Source of the DNA: Aureococcus anophagefferens
Taxonomy: Eukaryota > Sar > Pelagophyceae > Pelagomonadales > Pelagomonadaceae
Reading direction: 5' to 3'
Assembly: GCF_000186865.1 (NCBI RefSeq)
Contig: NW_008705638.1
Location: 2,665 to 13,478, forward strand
DNA length: 10,814 bases
This document shows, piece after piece, positions 1 to 7,553 of the stretch. Positions within the stretch are counted from its first letter, which is position 1, and each line of letters begins with the position of its first letter. The notes under the pieces were generated by a model. The model saw only the letters and a list, made by a program, of their open reading frames with translations. It was not told the origin of the DNA and did not search any database. A program made the position numbers and the translations under genes.

Positions 1-273
1 TTGACTTTGTCTTCGCGTTCAGCCCGATGAACCCTAGCGGGTGCATCGGGACGAGGCACTTGTACTTGGCCGAAATGTCGCACGCGCGGAGGGTGAAGTT
101 TTGCATCCGCTCCTCCTCCTCGAAGAACGACGCCGTCGCCGCCGTCGCCTTCGTGTGCGTCTCTTTCAGGTAGTCCGTGGAGTACTTGTCGTACGCGTCG
201 TAGAGGAGGTCGAAGCCGCTGTACTCGTTGACGTCCGCGACGCGAAGGCCCGTCGCCGCGGCGGCGCGCGGCG

Positions 274-306
<33 letters not shown>

Positions 307-730
307 GGCGCGGGGCCCGCATGGCCGACGCCGCTTGCTCGCGGATCGCCATCACGTTGAAGCGCATCAAACGACGATCTGCGAGGCGGACGTGGACGAT
401 CTCGATCTTGACCGCCGCGGTCTGGCGCGCGCGCGACGCGCGGGTCGGCGACGGGGCAGTAGAAGCGTTGTAGCCGACGACCTCGAGGAGCGACTTGCCG
501 CTGTTGAGGAGCGCGTCGCCGACGAGGACCTCGACCCGCCGCCGCGTCGAATCCGAGTTGAGGGCGGACCGGGCCGCGGCGAGGAGGCCCGCGGGACCGG
601 AGGGGAAGGTTTCCCCCGCCGTCGGCACATAGTAGCCCTCGGGTGATAACTCGTTGACACCCGGGAAGAGCTGAGGCCGGCACCATTCGTTATCCCAGTC
701 CGTCCCAGTGCGTCCCACTGCTCTTTTCAT
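1..730 (-). CDS. Hypothetical protein, 5' part, runs off left edge
   Basis: One frame stays open from the left edge to an ATG at 730 (243 codons, no stop), with an in-frame TAG just upstream at 734-736. The N-terminal half contains GVNELSPEGYYVPTAGE and VEVLVGDALLNSGKSLLEVV. A low-complexity Ala/Pro/Arg linker lies at about residues 138-160. After it comes a well-mixed segment, VNEYSGFDLLYDAYDKYS, followed by a charged stretch (FFEEEERMQ) and LRACDISAKYKCLVPMHPLG. The mixed composition and G/C-ending codons on this strand look coding, whereas the opposite-strand frames are Arg-rich shadows. I do not recognise the family. The 730 ATG could be a true start or lie just inside an internal exon whose acceptor is the AG at 734-735 or further upstream. 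No signal peptide or membrane segment is seen. The 3' end is outside the window. Confidence 0.62.
693..722. repeat. Three copies of a 10-bp tandem repeat
   Basis: Three consecutive 10-bp units of the form TCCCAGTSCG lie at 693-702, 703-712 and 713-722, the last one diverged. On the minus strand they fall in the first codons of the left-edge gene (residues 3-13, including GRTGTDWD), so that N-terminus may derive from repeat expansion. Confidence 0.7.
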
Positions 731-1217
731 GACCTATGATCAAACTCTGTGAGGAGGTGTGGTGGCAGTGCGGGACCGGGGCCGGGGCGAGGAGCGGCGC
801 GCGGAGGCCCCCGGGGGTCCCGCGCGGGAGGCGAGACCGGGCGCGGACGCGCGGCTCGGGACGCGGTGCCGCACGGCGATGGATGAAGTGCTTGCTCGGG
901 CTCGCTGTCCAGCAGTGGCGATTTTGCTGCGAGCGGCCCAGCTTCCGAGCTCGACGACAAGCGGACAAGGCATGGCACTGGCAAGCTGCCCATCGATGGA
1001 CGGCGTGCACCATGCTCGCCACGGCACGACGCCGCCGCCCTCCTCGACGGCAGCGGACGCGTCGAAGGCTGCGCGACGTCGTATGGCGTGCCGAGGATGC
1101 CGCGGCATCCCAAACTTCTACATGGGCGCGCGGCATTCTCAAACTTTCTACATGGGCGCGCCGAGGAGGCTGCCCATCAGTCGGCCATGGCTGCCCGTCG
1201 CAGGTCGGCTGGCTACC
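731..1217. other. 487-bp stretch without a supported gene
   Basis: This lies between the 5' end of the left-edge minus gene and the ATG at 1218. Long frames exist on both strands but consist of Arg, Ala, Pro and Ser runs, as expected by chance at this GC content. The plus frame at 759 is open into the coding remnant starting at 1218, so an N-terminal extension cannot be excluded. The only structure I see is a 28/30-bp direct duplication at 1104-1161. It presumably holds the divergent promoters of its two neighbours. Confidence 0.5.
1104..1161. repeat. Direct duplication of 28-30 bp
   Basis: Two adjacent copies, 1104-1131 and 1132-1161, share GGCATYC, CAAACTT and TCTACATGGGCGCGC. They differ by one substitution and two inserted bases. 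The duplication lies just upstream of the coding remnant at 1218. Confidence 0.75.
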
Positions 1218-1625
1218 ATGCCGGGCGGCACGGACGTCCTGCGCGCGCTCAAGAGCGCGGTCAAGACCTTCGAGGACCCGGCGACCTTCGTCGACGACGA
1301 CACGCTCGCGGCGGCGTTGGACGCGCTCGAGACGAGCTTCGGCGACGTCTTGAAGCGCCGCTACTTCAAGCGCGACGTGCCGCTCGTCGCCGACGACGGC
1401 GTCCTCGCGGCGGCGGCCTTCGTGGTCGCGGCGTGGACCGACGTGCTCGAGGACCTGCCGGACGCCGCCGGCCTCGAGGCGCTCGGCTTGGACCAGGACG
1501 TGCGCCGCGCCTACGACAAGGTCAAGGAGTGCATGAAGCGGCTGATGAGCGCGACGAGCGCCGTCGACGAGGCGCTCGCGACGGCTACTACGGGCCGGAC
1601 GACGCGGCGGGCGACGTCGCGCTAG
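1218..1625 (+). CDS. Hypothetical protein, possibly a frameshifted remnant
   Basis: From ATG 1218 the frame reads a balanced 135-residue protein rich in helix formers. Examples are LRALKSAVKTFEDPATF, TSFGDVLKRRYFKRDVPLV, VVAAWTDVLEDLPDAAGL and VRRAYDKVKECMKRLMS. It ends in TAG at 1623-1625. The last 16 or so residues (ATATTGRTTRRATSR) look out of frame. The +2 frame there reads DGYYGPDDAAGDVALA, and directly after the TAG the original frame resumes as PIKLSVDVCALVESLKLFG up to about 1690. Two compensating one-base shifts near 1578 and 1626 would join these into one protein. They may be sequencing errors, decay, or splicing I cannot resolve. I do not recognise the family; no signal peptide or membrane segment is visible. 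Confidence 0.5.
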   Translation: MPGGTDVLRALKSAVKTFEDPATFVDDDTLAAALDALETSFGDVLKRRYFKRDVPLVADDGVLAAAAFVVAAWTDVLEDLPDAAGLEALGLDQDVRRAYDKVKECMKRLMSATSAVDEALATATTGRTTRRATSR

Positions 1626-2027
1626 CCGATCAAGCTCTCCGTCGACGTGTGCGCGCTCGTCGAGAGCCTGAAGCTCTTCGGCGCGACGGCCGGCGCTGCG
1701 TGGGCGCCCACGTCGCCGGGGCGCTCCTCGCCCACCGTGACGGCGAGCGCGTCGTCGACGCCGAGCGCATCGGCGCCGCCGACGAACTCCGCGCGCGCGG
1801 GAAGCCACGCGGCCGTGCGCGACGGCGCCGAGGCGCGCGCGGACGCGGCCGAGGCGCGGGTCCGACGCGCGAAGGACGTCGGCGAGCTCTCGGACGACGC
1901 ACGCCTGCCTCGGTCCTTGCGGCCCGGGCCCGCCGACGTCGTCGCGCGAGGCCGTCGGCGCGCGCGCCGCGACCGACGACGAGAGCGACCCGTCACGCCT
2001 CCCCCTAGACTCAGCGTAAGCGTCCCT

Positions 2028-2127
2028 CGGGGCCTCGCGGCCGGGCACACGCGCGCGCGCGTCGCGGCTGCAACAACCGGGGCCTCGCGGTCGGGCACAC
2101 GCGCGTGCGCGTCGCGGCTGCAACAAC
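2028..2127. repeat. 50-bp tandem duplication (two units)
   Basis: Units 2028-2077 and 2078-2127 are the same length and differ at only two positions (2041/2091 and 2056/2106, both C/T). Each begins CGGGGCCTCGCGG, carries a run of alternating CG dinucleotides, and ends GGCTGCAACAAC. The near identity suggests a recent duplication. No gene is supported here. Confidence 0.9.
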
Positions 2128-2147
2128 ATTCAACACCGAATGTTGAA
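2125..2147. repeat. Short overlapping inverted repeats (hairpin)
   Basis: Directly after the 50-bp duplication, TTCAACA (2129-2135) pairs with TGTTGAA (2141-2147) around a 5-nt loop. The overlapping pair AACATTC (2125-2131) and GAATGTT (2138-2144) can form an alternative hairpin. It is AT-rich against a very GC-rich background. A terminal repeat of a small element or a transcript end signal are both possible. Confidence 0.5.
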
Positions 2148-2890
2148 CCATGCTCTCCGAGGCGGTCGACATGCGCTTCGGCCGCACGCGTCGACGTCTT
2201 GCAATTCGTCATGCACTGCGTCGCGTCGTCCTCGTCGTCCAGGACGCGCCGCAGCAGCTGCGCCGCGGCGTCCTGGCTGGCGACCTCGTCGCGCGCGGGC
2301 GACAACGCCGCGCCGGCGGGCGCCGCTTCGGTGCGCGAGTTTGGACCTCGACGCCGTCGCGGTCCACCGTCCACGCGCACCTCGAGGCGCTGGACCACGG
2401 CGCCGTCGACGCGCTCGCGCGGGGCTAGCGGCTCGCGCCCGTCGCACAGGGCGCCGGCTGGAACGCGCGCGCGGGCCGCGACGGGTGCACGCGCTGCTGC
2501 GGCGGCGGCGCGAACGCGTCGCTCCCCTACGGCGACGCGCACGCGCCCCGTCGACGCGCTGCGGGATCGACGCGCATGGCGAGCGCCTCGCGGCCCCGCG
2601 CGGCCGTCGTCTTCCAGGAGAACGGCGTCGCGGGCCCGCGGAGCGCTTCGACGCGTCCGCCGCGCGCCGCGCCGCGTCGCGACGCTGTCGGCGTGCGACG
2701 ACTTCGAGGCGACGGTCGACGTGGGCGTCTCGCGGACGACGAAGCGCGACGACGGCGCGGCGTCGACGACCGAGGCCGACGCGGCCGACGACCGACGACG
2801 CGCTGCCGCTTGTCGGCGCGTAGGCCGGACTCCGGGACGCGTGGTCTGCGCCGGAGCCGCGGGAGCCGGAGCCGCCACGGCCGTGTATCG

Positions 2891-2967
2891 CCGACGAACT
2901 CCGACGAACTTAGTCGACGAGCTTAGTAAGACGAACTTAGTCGACGAACTTAGTCGACGAATCTTAG
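2891..2967. repeat. 13-bp tandem repeat array spanning a stop codon
   Basis: About six imperfect units of CGACGAACTTAGT follow each other, the best at 2902-2914, 2942-2954 and 2955-2967, with shortened or altered units between. On the minus strand the unit reads ACTAAGTTCGTCG, so each copy can supply a TAA. The stop codon of the neighbouring minus-strand gene (2964-2966) lies in the first unit met by its reading frame, and the rest would form its 3' untranslated region. Confidence 0.75.
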
Positions 2968-4411
2968 AGCCCGAGGATCTCCAGCTCGCGGGCGAGGCAC
3001 TCGCGGACCCAGCTGGAGGAGCCCTCAAGGATGATGGCCCCGTAGCGCGCGCCCTTGCCCAGGTCGTTGTGGTGCGCACCGAAGTGCTGGTTCGCACCCT
3101 TGAAGTCAAGGACCAAGTTCGCGGGATGATCTATGCCCGCGCTGTGCACGTGGTCGACCTGGGCGAGAGAGACGAGCTCGTCGACGACGGAAGGATAAGG
3201 TTGCACGCAGGGGAAGCGCGCGACGATGACCTGGTGGAACAGACCGCTGTCGCGCGCCTCGTCCCTGATCGCGTCCTTGACCGCGTCGCCGCTCAGGGAC
3301 CGCGCCTGTGTGGAAGAATTGATGGATCTCCTGGAGTTCTCGAAGCACGGCAGAAAACCTCGCGTCGAAACCGTCGCACACTCTCACGTCGAAGTCGGGT
3401 TGAAGATTTGAATTCCACACGGCGCCGCGCGCCGCTGCCCTGGCCCCGGTAGAAGATCTCGTGCGCGAGCTTGTGCACGGGGCAGTCCGGGTGCCCGAAC
3501 CACGCGAGGTGGGGCGCCTCGTCCCGTAGCAAATCGTTGCCCGAGGCCGCGGAATATCCCGAGGACGTCGCCAACTGGGCGTTCATCCGTAGCAGCTGGG
3601 CGTTCATCCGTCCTTGTTCGGCGGCGTTCGCGGCGGCGGCTCGCGCGTGCTGCGACGCGGCGCGGACCCGCGCTTGGCCGCGCAGCGTCGCGAAGAAGTC
3701 CTCGTCGGGCGCCTCGTCGAGCCGCGCCGCCGAGTCCGCGAGGAAGTGGTAGACCTCCGCACTCGTCTCCGACCGCAGCGCCTCGAGCCGGTCCCAGTTG
3801 ACCCGCGTGCGCTTCTGCGGGCCGGACGGGGAGGACGTCACGACGTCGCCGCCGACGAGCGCCTTGCCCGTCGCGAAGCGACCCCGGCCCGCGTGGCCAC
3901 GCGAGGGCCCCTCGAGCGCGTCGCCCGCGATGACGCTCAGGGCTTCGGCGCGGTGGCCCTCGGGCGCCTGCTGCCAGCCCTCCGTCTCCGGGCCTTCGAG
4001 CGCGAGGGAGAAGATCTTGGCCCGGTGGACCGCGTCGGGGAACGACAAACCCGCGTGCGCTCCCGAGTTGCCGAAGCGCTCGAACACGAGATTCCCGTTT
4101 TTCGGCGCGAACATCTCGACGGTGCCGTCGGTCTGCACTTTAACGACGCGAGCCGTGTCCTCGACGTCGTCGAGGTAGCCGACGCCTCCCTGATTGTACT
4201 CGCCCTTGTCGTCGTCGGCGACGTGGTAACTGTTGAGGTACACGCTGAGGTTTTTGTCCGTCGCCTTGAACTTGAGGGTGGCCTTGGTGTTGTGCTCGAT
4301 GAAGGCGGCGATGCTCGGAGCGTTTTTCTTCCCCTCGGCCTTGGCCTTGGCGATGAGCGGTCGCACGATGTCGGGGTGGTTTGAAGACTTGGCTTGAGAA
4401 AACTTAACCAT
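2964..4411 (-). CDS. Unrecognised 444-aa protein, two exons
   Basis: Exon 1 is 4411-3419 (331 codons, phase 0) and exon 2 is 3305-2964 (113 codons plus TAA). Both keep frame when 3306-3418 is removed. The start is the first ATG of the MVKFSQAKSS frame; the frame is open only three codons further and there begins with GTG. The N-terminal region (about 1-140) is a mixed lysine-rich domain with ATLKFKATDKNLSVYLNSYH and TVEMFAPKNGNLVFERFGN. The middle is Gly/Ser-rich, then an Ala/Arg helix (245-285) with a duplicated heptad MNAQLLR/MNAQLAT. HPDCPVHKLAHEIF closes exon 1. Exon 2 reads LFHQVIVARFPCVQPYPSVV and HVHSAGIDHPANLVLDFKG and ends ECLARELEILGL. Histidines and cysteines cluster in the last third, so metal binding is possible but unproven. 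I do not recognise the family. An alternative GC-AG splice would drop four Arg-rich residues. Confidence 0.72.
3306..3418 (-). other. Spliceosomal intron, 113 nt, with terminal inverted repeats
   Basis: On the minus strand the intron starts GTGGAATTC and ends TTCTTCCACACAG, a good pyrimidine tract plus AG. Removal joins CGT to GCG in phase 0 and restores the reading frame into exon 2. Its ends carry an inverted repeat, GTGTGGAA on minus at 3420-3413 and its complement at 3315-3308. It is AT-richer than the flanks. The flanks share CCGCGC (3300-3305 and 3425-3430), which might be a target duplication; if that copy supplies the donor, the intron is GC-AG and spans 3306-3430. The interior also happens to be open in one frame, so a frameshift instead of an intron is the rival reading. 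Confidence 0.6.
3575..3616 (-). repeat. 21-bp in-frame duplication
   Basis: Units 3575-3595 and 3596-3616 share a 16-bp core, CTGGGCGTTCATCCGT. They encode two consecutive heptads, MNAQLLR and MNAQLAT, in the helical part of the 444-aa protein. The 21-bp period preserves frame. Confidence 0.7.
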
Positions 4412-4711
4412 CGCGCGCACGAGCAGCAGATGAGCTGCTCCACTCGATCAATTTTTGCCTCAATGTTCAACATGCTCGCCGATATCGCGATGGCCTTGGG
4501 CGCCGCCGAGGACTGCTGACGGAGTCGCACGCCTCGTCGCACGCCTGGCCACCCTGGAGCGCGCCGAGCTCCACCGCGGTGTACACCAGCGCCGTAGCAC
4601 TCCACAACACCAGCGCCGGCGCCGCGCCGACACGCGCCGCGCACGACGGCGCGGAAGAAGCGCAGCCAACAAAAGGCGTGGCCGGCGGAGGCCGCGTCGC
4701 CGCAGCGGTCC
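4412..4711. promoter_or_regulatory. Divergent intergenic region, presumed promoters
   Basis: This 300-bp gap separates two start codons pointing apart. The part near the minus gene (4400-4500) is the AT-richest, with CAATTTTTGCCTCAATG. An ATG at 4473 on minus opens a peptide beginning MLNIEAKIDRVEQLI that overlaps the start of the 444-aa gene in another frame. It could be an upstream reading frame or an unspliced leader exon. No TATA box or other site can be assigned with confidence. Confidence 0.4.
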
Positions 4712-5665
4712 ATGCGCTGGTACTGCGCCCGCGGCGGCGTGCCGGCGGCCCTGGGCCTCGTCCTGGCCCTGTCCTGGGCGCCGCGCGCGGCGCCGGCGCC
4801 GCGGCTCGGCCCCTGGGAGCGGCCGGAGGGCAACGCGAGCTACGTCGGCGTGCCCGTGCTGATCAGCGAGCACCCGCACGAGCCCGGCGCGTTCACGCAG
4901 GGCCTCTGCTTCGACGGCGCGGGGCGCCTCTACGAGTCGGACGGGCTCTACCAGAAGTCCGCCGTGCGCCGCGTCGCGCCGGCGACGGGCCGCAGCGAGA
5001 AGCTCACGCGCAACGACGCGCGCCACTTCGGCGAGGGCCTCACGGCCGTCGGCGACCGGCTCTGGCAGTTGACGTGGCGCGAGCGCGCGCTCCACGAGTT
5101 CGACCTCGACCTCAAGCTGCTGCGGACCGTGACGCACCCCATGCAGGAGGGCTGGGGCCTCGCCTACGACGACGCCAGGGGCGTCGTCTACGGCACGGAC
5201 GGCTCGTCGAAGCTCTTCACCTTCGACCCGGCCGACTGGAGCCAGCCGCGGCCGCCCCTGGAGGTGTCGGACGCGCGGCTCCGGGGCCTGCCCATCAACG
5301 GCCTCAACGAGCTCGAGATGGTCGAGGGCGAGCTCTGGGCGAACGTCCTGCCGCTCCACTACCACAAGGCGTCGCCGTGCGTCGCGCGCGTCGACCCGGC
5401 GACCGGCGCGGTCAAGGGCTGGGTCGACCTCAGCGCGCTCCGGGCCCGCCAGTCGCCGCGCGTCCAGCGCCAGCGCCTCAACTACGTCACCAACGGCCTC
5501 GCCTACAAGCGCAACGCGGCCGGCCGGCCGACGCTCTACGCCACGGGCAAGCAGTGGGACTACATGTACGACATCGATGTCAAGGCGACGGATCTCGGCC
5601 CGCTCCACGTCGTCCAGCACTGCGACCTCTACATCCCCCGGGGCCACGCCGTCGGCCACCTCTAA
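4712..5665 (+). CDS. Glutaminyl-peptide cyclotransferase, plant type (EC 2.3.2.5)
   Basis: The 317-aa product matches the plant/bacterial glutamine cyclotransferase family (Glu_cyclase_2, five-bladed beta-propeller), which turns N-terminal Gln into pyroglutamate on secreted peptides. Family landmarks appear in order: HPHEPGAFTQGL (54-65), LYESDGLYQKSAVR (73-86), HFGEGLT (105-111), LWQLTW (117-122), EGWGLAYD (146-153), YGTDGSSKLFTFDP (160-173), INGLNELEMVEGELWANV (195-212), YVTNGLAY (258-265) and YATGKQWDYMYDI (276-288). Residues 8-28 form a hydrophobic signal peptide (VPAALGLVLALSW), probably cleaved near APA at 27-29, so it acts in the secretory pathway or outside. Length is close to the papaya enzyme plus a leader. 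The chosen ATG gives a complete signal peptide. It is intronless. Its TAA ends 2 nt before the stop of the convergent co-chaperone gene. Confidence 0.93.
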   Translation: MRWYCARGGVPAALGLVLALSWAPRAAPAPRLGPWERPEGNASYVGVPVLISEHPHEPGAFTQGLCFDGAGRLYESDGLYQKSAVRRVAPATGRSEKLTRNDARHFGEGLTAVGDRLWQLTWRERALHEFDLDLKLLRTVTHPMQEGWGLAYDDARGVVYGTDGSSKLFTFDPADWSQPRPPLEVSDARLRGLPINGLNELEMVEGELWANVLPLHYHKASPCVARVDPATGAVKGWVDLSALRARQSPRVQRQRLNYVTNGLAYKRNAAGRPTLYATGKQWDYMYDIDVKATDLGPLHVVQHCDLYIPRGHAVGHL

Positions 5666-5667
5666 TT

Positions 5668-6612
5668 TTATCGCATGCCCGTGCCGCGCGCGCGCTCCGC
5701 GGCGTCGCGGTGCTCGTCGTCGCGCTTCGGGTCCCAGGCGAGCTGGGGCCAGGGCGCGCGCCTCAGCTTCTCGAGGCACACGATGAGCTTCGCCTTCTTC
5801 TTGATCACGCGCGAGAATCGGACCTTGTCGTAGAGCCGCGGGATCGCGAGAGTGCGCGTCTCGCCCCGGAGCCGCACGACGACGTCGAGCTTCGTGTTCT
5901 GCCAGTTCTTGACGTCGACGGCGACGTCGACGTCCCGCGCCGCGTCGAGGTCCGCGAGGTCCCCGGGCTCGAAGGGCAGGTAGACCCGCGCCTCCGCGTC
6001 GCTCTTCTCGGCCCAGCTGTAGCTCGCCACGGGCACCGTCGCCGGCGGCGGCGGCGCGAGCGGCGCGGCGGCGGCCTCGGCGGTCCTCCGCTGCGCGGCG
6101 GCCGCGTAGTAGTAGCTCCGGGACCCCTTGTTGGTGAGGTCCTGCTCGAGCCGCGTCTGCGGCGCCGGCGGCGCCGCGGGCTCGAGCGACGCGGCCGCGA
6201 CCTCCGGCGCGCCGCCGCCACTGTCTTTGAGCCAGGCGCGGAGGTCGCCGACGCGCTTCGCGGCGCTCCGGAGGCCCGCGTTCTCCGGCTCGAGCGCGAG
6301 CCCCGCCTCGTAGGCCTCGACGGCGTCGCCGAGCATGTTCAATCCCTCGTAGGCCCGGCCGCGCCGGAACTGCGCCTTGGCGAACGTCGGGTCCCGCTCC
6401 AGCGCCAAGTCCGCGTCGGCGAGCGCCTCCTTGTAGAGGCGGAGCTCGACGAAGCAGGCCGCGCGGTTCGAGAAGAGGGCGGCGCTGGGATGGATCTCGA
6501 GGCATTCCGTGTAGAGCGCGCGGGCCGCCGCCCAGTCCTTGGCGACGAAGGCGTCGCGGGCCATGCTCTTCAGCCGCGCCATGTGGGCCTCGGCCTCCGC
6601 CAGGGAAACCAT
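5668..6612 (-). CDS. TPR and CS-domain co-chaperone-like protein
   Basis: The 314-aa product has about three TPR motifs at residues 12-113 (FVAKDWAAARALYTECLEI, LFSNRAACFVELRLYKEAL, QFRRGRAYEGLNMLGDAVEA). These carry the conserved N, R and K positions of the clamp type that binds Hsp70/Hsp90 tails. An Ala/Pro linker follows, with SRSYYYA at 164-170. A CS (p23-like) domain occupies about 198-292: SYSWAEKSDAEARVYLPF, DVKNWQNTKLDVVVRL, IKKKAKLIVCLEK and W288. The order resembles SGT1 (TPR-CS-SGS), but the SGS domain is absent, and the SYYYA/YSW pattern is closer to the CacyBP-type CS domain. A role as a cytosolic Hsp90 co-chaperone is inferred from the domains. The start is the first ATG directly before the TPR region. 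The frame is open much further upstream, but that part is Arg-rich and reads like untranslated sequence. Confidence 0.88.
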   Translation of the reverse strand: MVSLAEAEAHMARLKSMARDAFVAKDWAAARALYTECLEIHPSAALFSNRAACFVELRLYKEALADADLALERDPTFAKAQFRRGRAYEGLNMLGDAVEAYEAGLALEPENAGLRSAAKRVGDLRAWLKDSGGGAPEVAAASLEPAAPPAPQTRLEQDLTNKGSRSYYYAAAAQRRTAEAAAAPLAPPPPATVPVASYSWAEKSDAEARVYLPFEPGDLADLDAARDVDVAVDVKNWQNTKLDVVVRLRGETRTLAIPRLYDKVRFSRVIKKKAKLIVCLEKLRRAPWPQLAWDPKRDDEHRDAAERARGTGMR

Positions 6613-7553
6613 CTCTCCTCGTGGTTTGCCTAAAAACAAGGGGTAATAAATAGTATGGGGTGGCAGCTCAACGAGATTATGTTGCGCGAGCTCCTCGTAC
6701 TGCAACCCATCGTTTTGGGGCAATGTTGACGACTTTTGGCCGGGGACTTTTCGACGCCGCCGTCGTCGACGCGGCCCCAGACGGACCGCAGCGGTATTCG
6801 CTCCCCCGCGAAGGCGCCCGCGACAAGACTTACGCGTCCGGGCGGTTCGGGTCCGGTGGAAGGAAACCGAGGCGCGCTGGAGGGCACCGTGTCCGGTTTG
6901 GCGCCACGCGAGGAAGGGGGTTTTGGGGCAGCTCTTGGACGTGTTCGCGATGATGATGGTCGTGGACCGTCTGCTGGCGCTGCAGAGCCCTTCGTTGGTA
7001 CCTATGGATGGGCTCGAGCATCTCAGGACACGAAAAGTTCTCGACCTCGAATGCCCGCACGCTGCCCGAGAAACTGTGTTGCGACACCGTCGGCGCCGGG
7101 GCTGCGCAGGCTCTGAGATCGTGGGAAAAGTGTGTCCTGAAGGTTTCGAGCCCCCCGCGGGTACCCATAGGGCGCCTCCAACCTCTAAGGACAAGAAAAT
7201 ATCGCACACTCGACTCACACCGCCGCCCTCTCGTCCCGCCGCCGAACAACCGTCGCGCTCGCGAGCCAACGCAATGATCTCAGCAGCCCAAATTCGCTGC
7301 CCCGCCCCGTCGAAGGGTTCCGCAGCCGCGCCGCGCCGCGCGACCCGCCATCGTTGCACTCAGCCCGCGCGCTGCGGCGTGGAAGAAGAAAGAAAACGCT
7401 AGCGGCGGCCCCGAGTAGTACGAGGACCTCGCGTTTCGCCTGCCACCCCATCTAGATTTATATCCCCTTGCTAAAAACTGACGCGAGCGGCAGGTTTCCC
7501 ATCAAGAACCGTCGTTTACCCAGGCCAGCCAGCCCGCCCCGGTTTGAATCGCG
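6613..7553. promoter_or_regulatory. 941-bp divergent intergenic region
   Basis: No gene is supported here. It separates the co-chaperone (minus) from the low-complexity protein gene (plus), so both promoters should lie in it. AT-rich patches are at 6630-6660 (AAAAACAAGGGGTAATAAAT) and 7450-7482, the latter with a TATA-like ATTTATATCC about 90 bp before the 7554 ATG. An 11-bp word, GTTTTGGGGCA, occurs near 6713 and again near 6919. A diverged repeat pair lies at 6985-7050 and 7148-7213. Frames across it are open by chance. A short exon or an old element cannot be excluded. Confidence 0.5.
6985..7213. repeat. Diverged 66-bp direct repeat pair
   Basis: Copies 6985-7050 and 7148-7213 align without gaps at about 68 per cent. 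Shared words include GAGCCC, GGTACC, AGGACA, GAAAA and CTCGA. In the plus frame both copies read VP....L..LRTRK, and several differences are silent. This suggests either old coding sequence or a dispersed repeat. The spacer is 97 bp. Confidence 0.5.

Larger units (their letters stand above)
1626..2890. pseudogene. Gene-poor region with scattered coding-like pieces
   Basis: No single frame is convincing here. Protein-like pieces appear in different frames. On plus: IKLSVDVCALVESLKLFG (about 1627-1683), VHAHLEALDHGAVDALARG then a TAG (about 2370-2427), GRDGCTRCCGGGANASLPYG (about 2470-2535), and SACDDFEATVDVGVSRTTKR (about 2690-2750). On minus: RDEVASQDAAAQLLRRVLDD and the residues after it (about 2300-2200). 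This fits a decayed or badly sequenced gene downstream of the 1218 remnant, or several short exons; I cannot order them. The long Arg-rich frames across the whole stretch are composition artefacts. Confidence 0.3.

Noticed and set aside
41..646. 201-codon plus-strand frame over the left-edge gene
   Set aside because: It is Arg/Ala/Val-rich and antisense to the better-composed minus frame; typical of chance open frames at this GC content.
690..2129. 479-codon minus-strand frame
   Set aside because: Arg/Ala/Pro-rich throughout, runs across repeats and intergenic DNA, and has no recognisable domain.
4471..4549. Plus-strand short frame from ATG 4462 ending AEDC-TGA as a second selenoprotein
   Set aside because: The frame after this TGA is not protein-like, no SECIS-like hairpin with the ATGA/GA core was seen downstream, and the ATG is in a promoter region.
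4460..6505. 681-codon minus frame and 684-codon plus frame over the cyclotransferase and co-chaperone genes
   Set aside because: Both are shadows in alternative frames of two genes with clear family motifs.
6613..7359. N-terminal extension of the TPR-CS protein to 7359
   Set aside because: The frame is open, but the extension is low-complexity, lacks a domain, and crosses the repeat pair. The ATG at 6612 directly precedes the TPR region.
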